64,000 bases of DNA from Alopecurus myosuroides (lineage: Eukaryota; Streptophyta; Magnoliopsida; Poales; Poaceae), in assembly GCA_028641055.1 (NCBI GenBank), contig CM054058.1, positions 80,412,392-80,476,391 of the forward strand. The letters run 5' to 3'. The notes beneath the pieces were generated by a model. That model was not told where the DNA came from. It saw only the letters and a program-made list of their open reading frames with translations, and ran no database searches. A program made the position numbers and the translations under genes. Positions 35,567 to 48,400 of the stretch are shown here, in pieces; the stretch's first letter is position 1; every line of letters starts with the position of its first letter.

Positions 35567-35806
35567 CTAACCAAAAGAGTGTAGCTCCAGTGGGGTGTTC
35601 GTGTTCATCACATCCCCAAGATTATGGCTTTCACCATTCTTGGATGTCTTGAGGCGCAACTCCTCTATTCCCTGTGAAAAAACTTCACAAAACATGTTTC
35701 TCCCATTCTTTTTCTGTGGGGTGAGATTAGCAAGGACAAACAAATCACATGCTTGCTGTGCAAAATTCCAAATCAAATGCTCCAGTAGATAGACAATAAG
35801 GTTCAT
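35567..35806 (-). CDS. Conserved 79-aa ORF (B array body a)
   Basis: Same ORF as at 14,708 and 811, with two extra residues near the C-terminus from a 6-bp direct repeat (gtgttc). The frame is kept by the in-frame insertion. No domain is recognised. Confidence 0.4.
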   Translation of the reverse strand: MNLIVYLLEHLIWNFAQQACDLFVLANLTPQKKNGRNMFCEVFSQGIEELRLKTSKNGESHNLGDVMNTNTPLELHSFG

Positions 35807-36282
35807 TATGTTTTATTTTCACTCTCTTGCTTGAAAGAATCATGGAAATTCGATTCCCAAGCCCAAAGAGTGCATAAAACAAAAGAAGGCAGAATCTGTC
35901 CAGAAAAGCAGCAGTAGCAAAACGAACGTTTTTCCCTAAGCTAGACTCGTCAAAAAATTAAACCAATTTTTGTGCTTACAGAGGACGAAAAGTTGCAGAA
36001 CGTACTAAAAAATTAGCTCAATCCGACATCCCAATAAAACACGTAAAATCATACGGTGAGCATACTCGTGCTGAAACAGAAATTTCATGCACTAGGATAG
36101 CAACTTATAAGTCCAAATGGGTTTGATTTGACTCTTTATTGAAAACTCCAGAATTAAAACACAAAAACTATTCTCTTGATACAGCAAGAGGACACTAGGA
36201 AAATCCAAACAAAAACAACCGGGTTGCCTCCCGTAAAGCGCTTTCTTTATAGCCATATAGCTAGGCTTTATTTACTTGATAA

Positions 36283-37016
36283 TCAAGAGGGATAAAGCTC
36301 ATGAGGGAGCTTGTTCTTCATCGTGCCCCTCTTCCTTGGGAAGTGCTCCATGCTTTTCTTGTGATGGAACTGAAACTTGACATTCCCTTCCTTGGAGTCT
36401 ATGATTGCACCTGTAGTACGAAGAAAAGGTCTACCCAAAATAATAGGACTAGGGGATTTATCCCCCATATCCATAATAATGAAATCAACGGGTACGAAAG
36501 TCATGTGCAATTCAATCATAACATCTTTTAATTGTCCTACATCATGGTTCGTAGAGTTATCAGCAAGGACAAATTCACTTGAGCACTTTTCTAAATTTTC
36601 TAGTTCTAGCAATTCATATAATTCTTTAGAGAGTACCGATACACTAGAACCTAGATCTAACATAGCATGTTGAATTTCTTTTCCATTTGAAACTAGCACC
36701 TTGGGGATCCATGCATCCCCAAGATTAGGAGGTATCATGGCCTCATTCTTGTACCTAGAAATTTTTTCTTGCAAGACATGATTGGCAATATAAGATCCAA
36801 AGCCAGGTTGATTAACATTTATAGTGGGATCACTAGCAAATTTTTGTAGAGTAGCAATAAGTTCTTGCTAGCTACTTTTTCTAAATCAAGCAATGGATCC
36901 TTAATTTCAGTAAGCATCATAATTTCCTCTACTTTACTCTCTAATTTTTCAACGGGAATATTTATCTCTTGAGGGAAATTCGTAACACTGAATGGACAAT
37001 AAGTTCTCTGCTCCAT
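36283..37016 (-). pseudogene. Athila-type protease-like ORF, frameshifted (body a)
   Basis: The protease part (36,283-36,774, 163 residues) is open. It carries AMLDLGSSVSVLS and, later, PIILGRPFLRTTGAIID. The upstream part from 37,016 reads in another frame because one T is missing from a T run near 36,879, and the TAG shared with B2 is also present. The product would be a stand-alone retroviral-type aspartic protease domain without reverse transcriptase. It is probably inactive as a full protein, though the protease segment itself is intact. Confidence 0.75.
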
Positions 37017-37345
37017 TTTCCAAGTTTTTATGTAGTTTTTAATTTTTTATGCACAACAAACGTAAAGTAACTAAGCAAATTAGAAATACTAAAATAATCT
37101 AGATAACTAAATGCAAAGCTAAAATGGAAACTAAAATAAAATATGCAAGACAAAACAAAAACAAGAACAAAAACAAAACAAGAACAAAAACAAGACAAGA
37201 AACAAAACAATCTACTTGAAAGAAGGTGGAGATAGAAAGGACGGTACTCATGTAGGTGCAACCTCCCCAAGCTTAGGTGTTTGCACATCTTGTTGGTGAT
37301 GAAGACTTCTTGTGAGCTCCATTGGACAACTCCTTCACCTATGGC

Positions 37346-37363
37346 TCCCCGGCAACGGCGCCA
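37346..37363 (-). other. Primer-binding site, tRNA-Asp (body a)
   Basis: The minus strand TGGCGCCGTTGCCGGGGA is a perfect complement to the plant tRNA-Asp 3' end, 10 bases from the LTR at 37,374. Confidence 0.9.
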
Positions 37364-37373
37364 AAAAAACGCT

Positions 37374-39078
37374 TGATGGCTAGGTTGAGACTCCAAGTGC
37401 AGAGTGTGTAGCTAGTGGCAAGCCTTCTTCCCCACGAGGGTGACTCGAGGGTTTATATCGAACTCTTGGGGAGCCAGTATTTCAGCAGTTGTCTTCCAAG
37501 CTTTCTCCAGGATCCTGCAAACAAGTAGAGAATTTTGTGCCCTCAACCTCACCAAGTGGTTGTCAAGCACAAGGTGTGAGACTTCTGAATTGCAATGCAA
37601 AACTGAAAGTAAATGTGAAATAATTAAATCTACTACTAAATGCAAATGAGAAAATAAATATGCAATGGATTGTTTTTGTATTTTTGTGATGCAAGTGGTG
37701 ATGGAGATGATGTAAATTCGAATTGGAGATGCAAGTAAAGTAAAGTGCAAGTAAAGTAAATTGCAGCAAAGTAACAAGAGTGTTTTCTTATAATTAAAAT
37801 AGGACCGGGGTTCATGGTTTCACACTTGCATTCTCTCAAATAAAGTGGTAGACGGTGGACATAAAGAATTACATGTGAGATTACAATAACATGTTTAACA
37901 TTGAGTAATTTCATATGGGCATCACGTCCTAGCATAGAAGATCTCTACGGTCATATTGATCCCTCTTATACTCCACCAAGATGCGAAATAAATCATAACA
38001 CCTCGATAATTAAGGAAAAACCAGAGTATATCTTTAAGCAATGTGACATGAAGTTGAAGTAAGAACTTGCTAGATCTAGTCATGGAGATTGATTAGTGTC
38101 ACTTCAAATCCCCGGTAACAAGGTACTCCTTTTTATCCCTAGTGAGGTAACTAAGAAAGGTTTAACAAAACCTAAGTGGATCGCTGAACTTCTGTCACTT
38201 TCACAGCACTAGCCACCCCCCGTTACTCCAACTAATGCACCCATCACCCCACACACGCTCTCAAGAACTAGATTGATCAAAGCTAGCAAATAAGAACGGG
38301 GTACATAAGATACATCTACTCAAATAACTCAAGAGAAACAATTGCAATCTCAGATTCAATAACTCATAGAAAAGATCCACCACATAGGAATTACAACGGT
38401 GCCCGTAATCATGTGAGGCAGCTCATACGGATCTAATTAGTGAAGCACATAGAGAGAGAGATACAAGTGCTACTTCCACAAACCCATAGCCCTGGGGTGG
38501 ACTACTCCCTCTTCATGGAGATGTCGATGGAGATGACGTTGGAGGGGTAGGAGATCACACTGGCGGCGCCCCGCCGGAGTTTTCCCCCTCCAATCTGGAA
38601 CTCCAGGTCTCTGTTTTCGGTGTTTCGGTGGCGCTCCTCTCCGTAATGGTACGGGGGACCCTTTTTATAGTCGGTTTTAGGTCAAGACGGAGTCGGTAAG
38701 TCGAAGATGGAAGGAATTGGGGCCACAGGGGCCAAAAGGGGGCCTCTCATGCGGCCAAGGAATCTGGCCGCGTGGAGGGTCCTCTTTTGGGCCTCCTTTC
38801 CCAATTCTCGTGGATCCTTCGCCCGCAAGTCTTCTCCTTCCAAGAAAATGACCCCCGCAGATTTTCAGGTGATTTCGCGGAAGTTTGCCCCCTGAAACGT
38901 CAAAAATATAGAAAACGAGGTTTCTGACAGGCAGGGTTAATTCCATAAAAGTTGGGGGACTTTGTAATTTAACCCCAAAATACTATAAAACATTGAATTA
39001 TACCCTTATATGATGCAATATGTAATAGAAAACCATGTGAAAATATGCAAAATTCATCTATGCATTTTACATGCATCA
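37374..39078 (-). repeat. B array LTR 2 (shared middle LTR), 1,705 bp
   Basis: It serves as 5' LTR of body a and 3' LTR of body b. A private 9-bp addition (ggccacagg near 38,721-38,730) helps explain its greater length. It is flanked by the primer site on the left and a polypurine tract on the right, with no target duplication between. Confidence 0.9.
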
Positions 39079-40731
39079 ACATCCCCAAGCTTAACCCATG
39101 CTCGTCCTCGAGTATGAAGGTGATAAAACTAAGATGGGTTTTGCATATTGAAACAATCATGGGATACCAAGGAGGATTATTCATGCTACATATAATCAAA
39201 TGATTAATACTAGAAATGAGTAGCAATATACAATTCATGTTGTAAGAAATATCAAATATGCAAGCAAAGATGCTTCATGAAAGTTCACAAAGTGTATAAT
39301 GAAATAAAAGCACTATGGACCAAATACATACACAAAATGAAAAATAAAATCCTATATTGGTCAAAGAATAGCATAATGGAGAATAGAAAATATTGTGGAC
39401 ACTTTGGAGAAAATTGAGTAGAGGTAATACATGATCAAGTCTTATTTAGCCTCTAGATTATTCAACTAAAATTACTAATTGAAATGTGGTATCCATTGAT
39501 CTAGGACTCTCATTTCCCCTTTATCACTAGCATCTTAAAATTGTGAGTATTGAAGTAATGAGAATGACAACGTGGTTGAAAGCCTCATGCCCCGTGAGTG
39601 TGAAAACCTACTCCATGATTACTCAACTTAAGATTCCTAATAAGCTTTGTAAAATCATAATAAGTATTAATGACATCATAGAGAACCGCAAAGAGGTACC
39701 TATTGCCCCATTACATGGAAACAAGCCCATGTTACAATGACAAGATGAACAAACGGACTAGACTCGTCATCCTTTTATTTTCATTCACTATTATGCATAG
39801 CTTCTTATTTTATTATAGGATGTGTTGTAGAGTCACTCAAGCTGTAAGTAAATTTCCACCATGATAAAGCATGGCTTGGGTTAGCGGCCCAATGCGTTTC
39901 TCTAGTCATATAGATACTTACTCATCAAAACTTACTATTCCTCTATTTCATTTCGGCATGGCAGGAGTCCAAAAAAAGTACATGATATCAACCAAATGTA
40001 ATTTTTTTGTGCAATGTTGAAAGCTTTCCGGTGATACACATTTATAGCTAGCTCCCAACCACACACTTGTCAAACGCAAAACTTGTGGCTCCCATTATTG
40101 GGTCATGTTTATTAGATGCATAAAAAGTAAAGTGTGCCTTCAAAAGTTCGTGAGAGTCCTATCCCAAGTTCAACCCATGACAATTAATAAAGTGAATATC
40201 TTAATTTAGAACATAAATAACACAATAACATGGTGAACATACTCGGAATAGCAATGAAGCTAATGGGAAGATATGGTGGACTCACTGGAAATACTTAGCT
40301 AAGGAGTGTTGGAAACAAGTTTTTACTTGTTGGAATTTTTTAATTTTTGGGCTAGCAAGAGGGAGATAGTTGACCAGATACTATGCATGCATATGTCCAT
40401 AGAACTACTCATTTCATGACAAACTAAATAAACCAGCAATTAACATCAAGGACATGAATAAGAGATAGCTCAAGACAACATTATTGCAAATTTCTACACA
40501 TAAAAAGCCTATAAATCATGCAAACATATGTAGCTCTTCAAATCAACCATGGCATCCCTATTCCAAGTCATAATACTAGCATCCAATACATTCCAACCCC
40601 AAACTCCAGTAGATCAATCTCATATAAAATGATGGTGGTGGTCTTATCAAAACAAAAATAAAAACAAAAACTAGACGCTTCAAGTCTCTACGATAAATGC
40701 TTTGCTTAGAAAAACAGAAAGTAGACGTGTG

Positions 40732-40970
40732 CTAACCAAAAGAGTGTAGCTCCAGTGGGGTGTTCATCACATCCCCAAGATTATGGCTTTCACCATTCTT
40801 GGATGTCTTGAGGCGCAACTCCTCTATTCCCTGTGAAAAAACTTCACAAAACATGTTTCTCCCATTCTTTTTTCTGTGGGGTGAGATTAGCAAGGACAAA
40901 CAAATCACATGCTTGATGTGCAAAATTCCAAATCAAATGCTCCAGTAGATAGACAATAAGGTTCATTATG
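40732..40970 (-). pseudogene. Conserved 77-aa ORF, frameshifted (body b)
   Basis: One extra T in a T run near 40,866 shifts the frame, so the C-terminal part (from KKNGRNMFC) stays open but is joined to an unrelated N-terminus. Intact relatives lie at 14,708 and 35,567. Confidence 0.5.
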
Positions 40971-41442
40971 TTTTATGTTCGCTCTGTTGCTTGAAAGAAT
41001 CATGGAAATTCGATTCCCAATCCCAAAGAGTGCATAAAACAAAAGAAGGCGGAATCTGTCCAGAAAAGCAGCAGCAGCAAAACGAACGTTTTTTCCTAAG
41101 CTAGACTCGTCAAAAAATTAAGCCAATTTTTGTGCTTACAGAGGACGAAAAGTTGCATAACGTACTAAAAAATTAGCTCAATCCGACAGCCCAATAAAAC
41201 ACGTAAAATCATACGGTGAGCAGACTCGTGCTGAAACAGAAATTTCATGCACTAGGATAGCAACTTATAAGTCCAAATGGGTTTGACTTGACTCTTTATT
41301 GAAAACTCCAGAATTAAAACACAAAAACTATTCTCTTGAGACAGCAAGAGGACACTAGGAAAATCCAAACAAAAACAACCGGGTTGCCTCCCGTAAAGCG
41401 CTTTCTTTATAGCCATATAGCTAGGCTTTACTTACTTGATAA

Positions 41443-42177
41443 TCAAGAGGGATAAAGCTCATGAGGGAGCTTGTTCTTCATCGTGCCCCTCTTCCTTGGG
41501 AAGTGCTCCATGCTTTTCTTGTGATGGAACTGAAACTTGACATTCCCTTCCTTGGAGTCTATGATTGCACCTGTAGTACGAAGAAAAGGTCTACCCAAAA
41601 TAATAGGACTAGGGGATTTATCCCCCATATCCATAATAATGAAATCAACGGGTACGAAAGTCATGTGCAATTCAATCATAACATCTTTTAATTGTCCTAC
41701 ATCATGGTTAGTAGAGTTATCAGCAAGGACAAATTCACTTGAGCGCTTTTCTAAATTTTCTAGTTCTAGCAATTCATATAATTCTTTAGAGAGTACCGAT
41801 ACACTAGAACCTAGATCTAACATAGCATGTTGAATTTATTTTCCATTTGAAACTAGCACCTTGGGGATCCATGCATCCCCAAGATTAGGAGGTATCATTG
41901 CCTCATTCTTGTACCTAGCAATTTTTTCTTGCAAGATATGATTAGCAATATAAGATCCAAAGCCAGGTTGATTAACATTTATAGTGGGATCACGAGCAAA
42001 TTTTTGTAGAGTAGCAATAAGTTCTTGCAAGCTACTTTTTTCTAAATCAAGCAATGGATCCTTAATTTCAGTAAGCGTCATAATTTCCTCTACTTTACTC
42101 TCTAATTTTTCAACGGGAATATTTATCTCTTGAGGGAAATTCCTAACACTGAATGGCCAATAAGTTCTCTGCTCCAT
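41443..42177 (-). pseudogene. Athila-type protease-like ORF with one stop (body b)
   Basis: This is the best preserved copy upstream. The frame is open from the ATG at 42,177, about 325 bases after the primer site, through a region rich in charged residues (VEKLESKVEEI, DPLLDLEKSS). A GAA-to-TAA change at about 41,837 stops it just before the active-site block MLDLGSSVSVLS. The rest is open to 41,443 and holds PIILGRPFLRTTGAIID. Comparison of the three copies shows the family ORF is about 245 codons, shorter than any gag-pol and lacking reverse transcriptase, RNase H and integrase. Confidence 0.75.
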
Positions 42178-42501
42178 TTTCCAAGTTTTTATGTAGTTTT
42201 TAATTTTTTATGCACAACAAAAGTAAAGTAACTAAGCAAATTCGAAATACTAAAATAATCTAGATAACTAAATGCAAAGCTAAAATGGAAACTAAAATAA
42301 AATATGCAAGACAAAACAAAAACAAGAACAAAAACAAGAACAAAAACAAGACAAGAAACAAAACAATCTAATTGAAAGAAGGTGGAGATAGAAAGGACGA
42401 TACTCACGTAGGTGCAACCTCCCCAAGCTTAGGTGTTTGCACATCTTGTTGGTGATGAAGACTTCTTGTGAGCTCCATTGGACAACTCCTTCACCTATGG
42501 C

Positions 42502-42519
42502 TCCCCGGCAACGGCGCCA
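42502..42519 (-). other. Primer-binding site, tRNA-Asp (body b)
   Basis: Perfect complement to the tRNA-Asp 3' end on the minus strand, 10 bases from the LTR at 42,530. Confidence 0.9.
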
Positions 42520-42529
42520 GAAAAATGCT

Positions 42530-44224
42530 TGATGGCTAGGTTGAGACTCCAAGTGCAGAGTGTGTAGCTAGTGGCAAGCCTTCTTCCCCACGAGGGTGAC
42601 TCGAGGGTTTATATCGAACTCTTGGGGAGCCAGTATTTCAGCAGTTGTCTTCCAAGCTTTCTCCAGGATCCTGCAAACAAGTAGAGAATTTTGTGCCCTC
42701 AACCTCACCAAGTGGTTGTCAAACACAAGGTGTGAGACTTCTGAATTGCAATGCAAAACTGAAAGTAAATGTGCAATAATTAAATCTACTACTAAATGCA
42801 AATGAGAAAATAAATATGCAATGGATTGTTTTTGTATTTTTGTGATGCAAGTGGTGATGGAGATGATGTAAATTCGAATTGGAGATGCAAGTAAAGTAAA
42901 GTGCAAGTAAAGTAAATTGCAGCAAAGTAACAAGAGTGTTTTCTTATAATTAAAATAGGACCGGGGTTCATGGTTTCACACTTGCATTCTCTCAAATAAA
43001 GTAGTAGACGGTGGACATAAAGAATTACATGTGAGATTACAATAACATGTTTAACATTGAGTAATTTCATATGGGCATCATGTCCTAGCATAGAGATCTC
43101 TACGGTCATATTGATCCCTCTTATACTCCACCAAGATGCGAAATAAATCATAACACCTCGATAATTAGGGAAAAACCAGAGTATATCTTTAAGCAATGTG
43201 ACATGAAGTTGAAGTAAGAACTTGCTAGATCTAGTCATGGAGATTGATTAGTGTCACTTCAAATCCCCGGTAACAAGGTACTCCTTTTTATCCCTAGTGA
43301 GGTAACTAAGAAAGGTTTAACAAAACCTAAGTGGATCGCTGAACTTCTGTCACTTTCACAGCACTAGCAACCCCCCGTTACTCCAACTAATGCACCCATC
43401 ACCCCACACACGCTCTCAAGAACTAGATTGATAAAAGCTAGCAAATAAGAACGGGGTACATAAGATACATCTACTCAAATAACTCAAGAGAAACAATTGC
43501 AATCTCAGATTCAATAACTCATAGAAAAGATCCACCACATAGGAATTACAACGGTGCCCGTAATCATGTGAGGCATCTCATACGGATCTAATTAGTGAAG
43601 CACATAGAGAGAGAGATACAAGTGCTACTTCCACAAACCCATAGCCCTGGGGTGGACTACTCCCTCTTCATGGAGATGTCGATGGTGATGACGTTGGAGG
43701 GGTAGGAGATCACACCGGCGGCGCCCCTCCGGAGTTTTCCCCCTCCAATCTGGAACTCCAGGTCTCTGTTTCGGTGTTTCGGTGGCGCTCCTCTCCGTAA
43801 GGGTACGGGGGACCGTTTTTATAGTCGGTTTTAGGTCAAGACGGAGTCGGTAAGTCGAAGATGGAAGGAATTGGGGCCAAAAGGGGGCCTCTCACACGGC
43901 CAAGGAATCTGGCCGCGTGGAGGGTCCTCTTTTGGGCCTCCTTGCCCAATTATCGTGGATCCTTCGCTCGCAAGTCTTCTCCTTCCAAGAAAATGACCCC
44001 CGCAGATTTTTCAGGTGATTTCGCGGAAGTTTGCCCCCTGAAACGTCAAAAATGTAGAAAACGGGGTTTCTGACAGGCAGGGTTAATTCCATAAAAGTTG
44101 GGGGACTTTGTAATTTAACCCCAAAATACTATAAAACATTGAATTATACCCTTATATGATGCAATATGTAATAGAAAACCATGTGAAAATATGCAAAATT
44201 CATCTATGCATTTTACATGCATCA
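42530..44224 (-). repeat. B array LTR 3 (outermost 5' LTR), 1,695 bp
   Basis: It ends TGCATCA and is followed by the right target duplication CCCAC (44,225-44,229) and the L body. It corresponds to the B2 LTR at 16,505-18,199 in length and flank. Confidence 0.9.
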
Positions 44225-45431
44225 CCCACATCCCTCGGTTTTTCCCCAACACCCCAGAAGCAGAAGAAGAACCATTTCAGAGCTACAAGTTTCACTGGAA
44301 CTTAAAAGGGATACATGATTTGAGGGATACCATTACACCTGACAAATGAAAGTTTCAGAAAGTAAGATACAAGTCTGTTTCCAACACAGACCACTACAGC
44401 TACGCCGGTGTAGACACTAACATTGCCTAGCCCTCGCTGGCTGGAACCTAGTCTGACGGTGAGCCAGTCTCACCTGATGCCGAGAACCGAGTCAGGCGAC
44501 GGCAAAGCCCCTCGAGTCTTCCTGGCCTGGTGCCACCAGCTTGGACCTCCACCACCGGAGCCACTACTCGTCCTTCTTCCACCGCGGTCTCGCTCCTGGG
44601 CCAGACCACCAGTCGTAGATGCCCCAGACGATGCAGACCACAGCTACCACGATCACCGTGACCCACCCCACCACGCCACAGATGAAGAACAGCACGATGA
44701 CGAAGTGCTCTAGGGGATTTGCTCGCTCCAGCAGGGTGACGTACTCCTTGAAGAAATCATCGATGAGCTGAGAAATGAAACCCATTGTGTGGTGCGATTT
44801 AGAGAAACCTCGGTGACCTTTTTATAGCAGCAGGGGAAGAGCCCTCTTCTCCATCGAGCACTACGCGGGAAAAGTCGAAGAATCCAGCTGTAGTGCTTGC
44901 AAATGGCGCGAAATCACCGATGCATCCCTCCACCAATTGGTCGAAGAATCGACACGTCGCACTCACAGCAGTCTTATGGCGAGGTGTCAGTCCACCATGA
45001 GCTCACAGTGGGCGGGACGCCCTGATGCCAAGGGTGGGCGCACCAGGATGGAAGGCCAGGCAAGAAGAAGAATAAGACGAAGAAGAAGAAGAAGAGAGAA
45101 GGGCATCGACTACCAAGTGGACCTGGTCCCACACGTCGGTGTATGACTCCAGAAAAACCCCGGGTGTACATGGCTACTAACCCTTTTTCAAATTGTGGGA
45201 AAAATCTTGACAAGATCACTAATTGTTTGTAGCCTCTACCCCTACACAACTAGGTCTCTGTGGCCCCCTTGGTGAGTAGCCAGTCTTATCTTCAGGCTTG
45301 GAGAAATTGTTTTGGTTTTCCTAAAACCTGAAAAAAAAAAGAGTTTTGTGTTTTTTGTTTGTAAAGAAACCCCTCTTCCTTGTTTTCCCTTACGAATCTC
45401 GAGGACGAGATTCATTTTAAGGGGGAAGAGC
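44225..45431 (+). mobile_element. L-family body, 3' part (copy 2)
   Basis: Continuation of the L body after the B array, nearly identical to 18,200-19,412. It ends with the polypurine tract before the second 3' LTR. It contains the broken antisense ORF and a GAA run near 45,062-45,097. Confidence 0.8.
44564..44785 (-). pseudogene. Antisense membrane-protein ORF, truncated by a stop (copy 2)
   Basis: Counterpart of 18,467-18,760. It keeps the N-terminus MGFISQLIDDFF, the hydrophobic core and the upstream TATA box, but ends at KKDE because CAG became TAG. A few conservative changes occur in the hydrophobic part (ICGVVGW, VCIVWG). It would encode 73 residues. Confidence 0.4.
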
Positions 45432-48400
45432 TGTAACAGCCCAATTTTTGGAAGACATGAAAAACTTGTTTTCAGTAACCCAAAAACCAGGGCCAACAAA
45501 AACTTTTTGATATGTTTGACTTATGCTTGTGTTTTCATTTATATTTGCTTGTTGTATGTGTTTGTTAACACCTGGCATTAAAACCAATGATCATAACTTT
45601 CTTAAAACACAACCCTTGTGATCAAGTCATGACAAGAAAGCTTATCATCTTCATCCATCACCCTCTTTTGACAAAAACCTTTTTGAAAATGTTTTGATTT
45701 TAGAAGAAATCCAAAGGCCAAGTTTTGAGAACAAAAAAAGATAATTTCCAAAACTATATGAAAAGTATCTTGGAGCTAATCATCTCCAACCTATTTTCAA
45801 CCAAGATGTTTTTGCAGTATTACAAAAACTCCTTCTCACTTCCTTCTTTTGCAAAAACAATAAGAGGGGACTATGTTACCCCTGTGTTTTACCTCAATTA
45901 TAATCTGCTGGAAATAAAAACTTTTGAGCTGAACCTCTTTACCAAAGTCATGGTATTTATTGATCATTACCTATAACTAACACTTGAGAAAAACACCTGG
46001 AAATTAAATTGAAGAACTCGGTTGGTTGAGTGATCTTGTGTCACTTGTTATTTTATCTTCTTGTGGTGTGATCTTATCTTGTGAGTGCTCTGAAGTATTT
46101 ATTTCTTCTTGTTGATTAATGTGTGTTGTTTTAATAAAATAAAACCTATTAATAACAAGATCAATCATCAATACCATATTCCATCTCATGTCCATATCAT
46201 CTTCAGTTTTCTTAAAAATCTCCAACTTTGGAGACAGGCTTCTATGACAAATCTTGAACTAATCATCAATGCATCATCATACATCTCATTTTCTATATCC
46301 ATGCTATGAATCCAAGTTGTTAATTTGGGTATTTCAACACTTTGGTATCTTCTCTCAAAGTCCTTTAGAAGGCATCCCTCAATATTGATCATATTCCTAT
46401 TATCTTTATGCATTTTCTCTGTGTTACTCAAAATCACTCCTTACTGTTTTCAAGCCCAATAAACCTACCCTTGTCATATTCATGACTTAGATATCACCTA
46501 TTTGTGGTCCATTTATTTTTCAATGGCCATTTAATTATTTATCTCTCATGGTTTTTAGCCTATTAAATAAACCCATGTTTTCACCCTTTTCTACTTGGAG
46601 CCTCAAATATTTTCAAAGGAGTTGTTTATTAAAAATCACTTTTGTGACTTCTATTATGTACTCTCTCATCCAAACTAAAAAATATTTGTTTTAAAGGCAT
46701 TTTACTATTTATTATTTTCTATTTTCCAAAAGGCCACAAATGGATTTTAAATTATTTTGTGAAGAAAAGTATTTCCTAAAATCTTGGAAAAATTACGCAA
46801 CATGCCTATGGTGATATGGGATCATTTTCTACAAAAACTTTTGGAAGTTGTGTTTAAAATTTTGGAGAAAACATTTAAAAATAGATTCAACACTTTATGA
46901 AATTCCAAAATTTTGTGAAACAAATATTTTTTTCAAAACTATTGATGCCACCATCCTTAGAATCCATTTTTGATTATCTATCCAATGGACATGATTTTGC
47001 ACATATGTTCTATTCAAATTATTGGTGTAAACAATCAAAACCCTCCACTGGTTATTTTGGACATGGTTGGGTTCACACATGTCTTGATCAATTTTTGCAC
47101 TCTCTCTAGCTCTCTTGTGTTCTGGGAGATGAAAAACCCCCTCCTCACTCTCCTAGACATGGTCTACCCAGTCATAACTCTCTCTCTAACACAGCCGACA
47201 ACTAAGGGAAAAGGATGGTGATCACCCCTCCTTCTCGCCCCCCACCTCCTCTGTCCAAACCAGGAGCTTCCCTTGCGCCACGAGGCTCTCTATGCATCGT
47301 GTAAACTCCCTGGCATAACCCCTCCCCATCTGCTTGTCTTCATCTTCCTTGCCCATGAGTTTTCCATGGCGCCCAGGACGCACGCGACACGTCCCTCGCG
47401 TTCCAACACCTGGGCCGCATGCCGCGCCTCCACCCCTTGTCTACTAGCTCCACTAGCCTCCCAGGAACACACCCGTGCCTCCCATTCCTCTCCTCGCGCT
47501 CTCCTTCCTCCTCTAATCATTGTCGAACACCTGCGGGTGGGAGCTCGGAGCTCAGGCTCCCGCTCGCTACAAACCACCTCCTCCCTATCTAGATGTTCGT
47601 AGAGGACCTCCTGGTCATGCTCCACCACCCAGGCAACCCTTGCTTCTCCCTTGATGCCCGCACGCGAGCCGCCATGGTCGCCGTGTGCCATGTCCGCCGA
47701 GCGCTGACGCCGGGAAGATCAGAGGCATCCCATGGATCTTCATCGTACCTCCTAGCCCACACTCGTCCTCAATCAAACCCCGGAGCAAAAATCTCCCTCT
47801 TTTGCTCGGTCCACCATGGAGATCGAGCTTGGGACGCCGCCGGCGAGTCCCTCCCTGAGCCGTCGACTCGAGCTACCCCCGGTCGTGTCGTTTCCTTCCC
47901 TTCCTTCCTAGAGTGCACGCCTTTCTCTAGCCCCTCTCAATTTGAGTCCCTATTTCTTGCAGGAGCACCGCCGACCGTGACCCTGGTCTGCTGCCGCGAA
48001 TCCTTGGTGGGCATCCCGCTCCTCCCGTTCCCGTCAAGATCCGATGGAGGAATCGGCTCCGCCTCATCTCCTTTGATACCCTGGCGCTGTTCGCACTTGC
48101 TGGCGCCCCATGGAACCACCGGCGGAGAGCTCTCCGGCCATCTGTAGAGGGACAGGCGGACACCGCCGGCGCGAAAACGACGCGGTCAAATCTCCACCGT
48201 CGGATCCCCATCCTACGGAATGGTACCTCTTCGCCCAGGGCCTCTTTGACGGATGGGCCAGACGCGGCCCAAAGCTGGTCATTCGATTTTTCTCCACCGG
48301 CGGGAAAAGCTAACAGGCTGGCCCAACTCGGAGATCCTGCCCGTGTGATTTTTCTAGAAGGTTGTTTTTTTTCCTTTTTCCTGCAGATCTGTTTTCTCAT

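Larger units (their letters stand above)
33839..37373 (-). mobile_element. B array body a
   Basis: Complete B body from polypurine tract to primer site. It differs from the other two bodies by private variants (for example gctactacgcatg near 35,222) and by an 82-bp Stowaway at 34,238. It contains the intact 79-aa ORF and the longest uninterrupted protease part. Confidence 0.9.
39079..42529 (-). mobile_element. B array body b
   Basis: Complete B body that lacks the Stowaway and shares most private variants with B2 (13,054-16,504). It is the copy corresponding to B2 in the duplicated segment. Confidence 0.9.
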
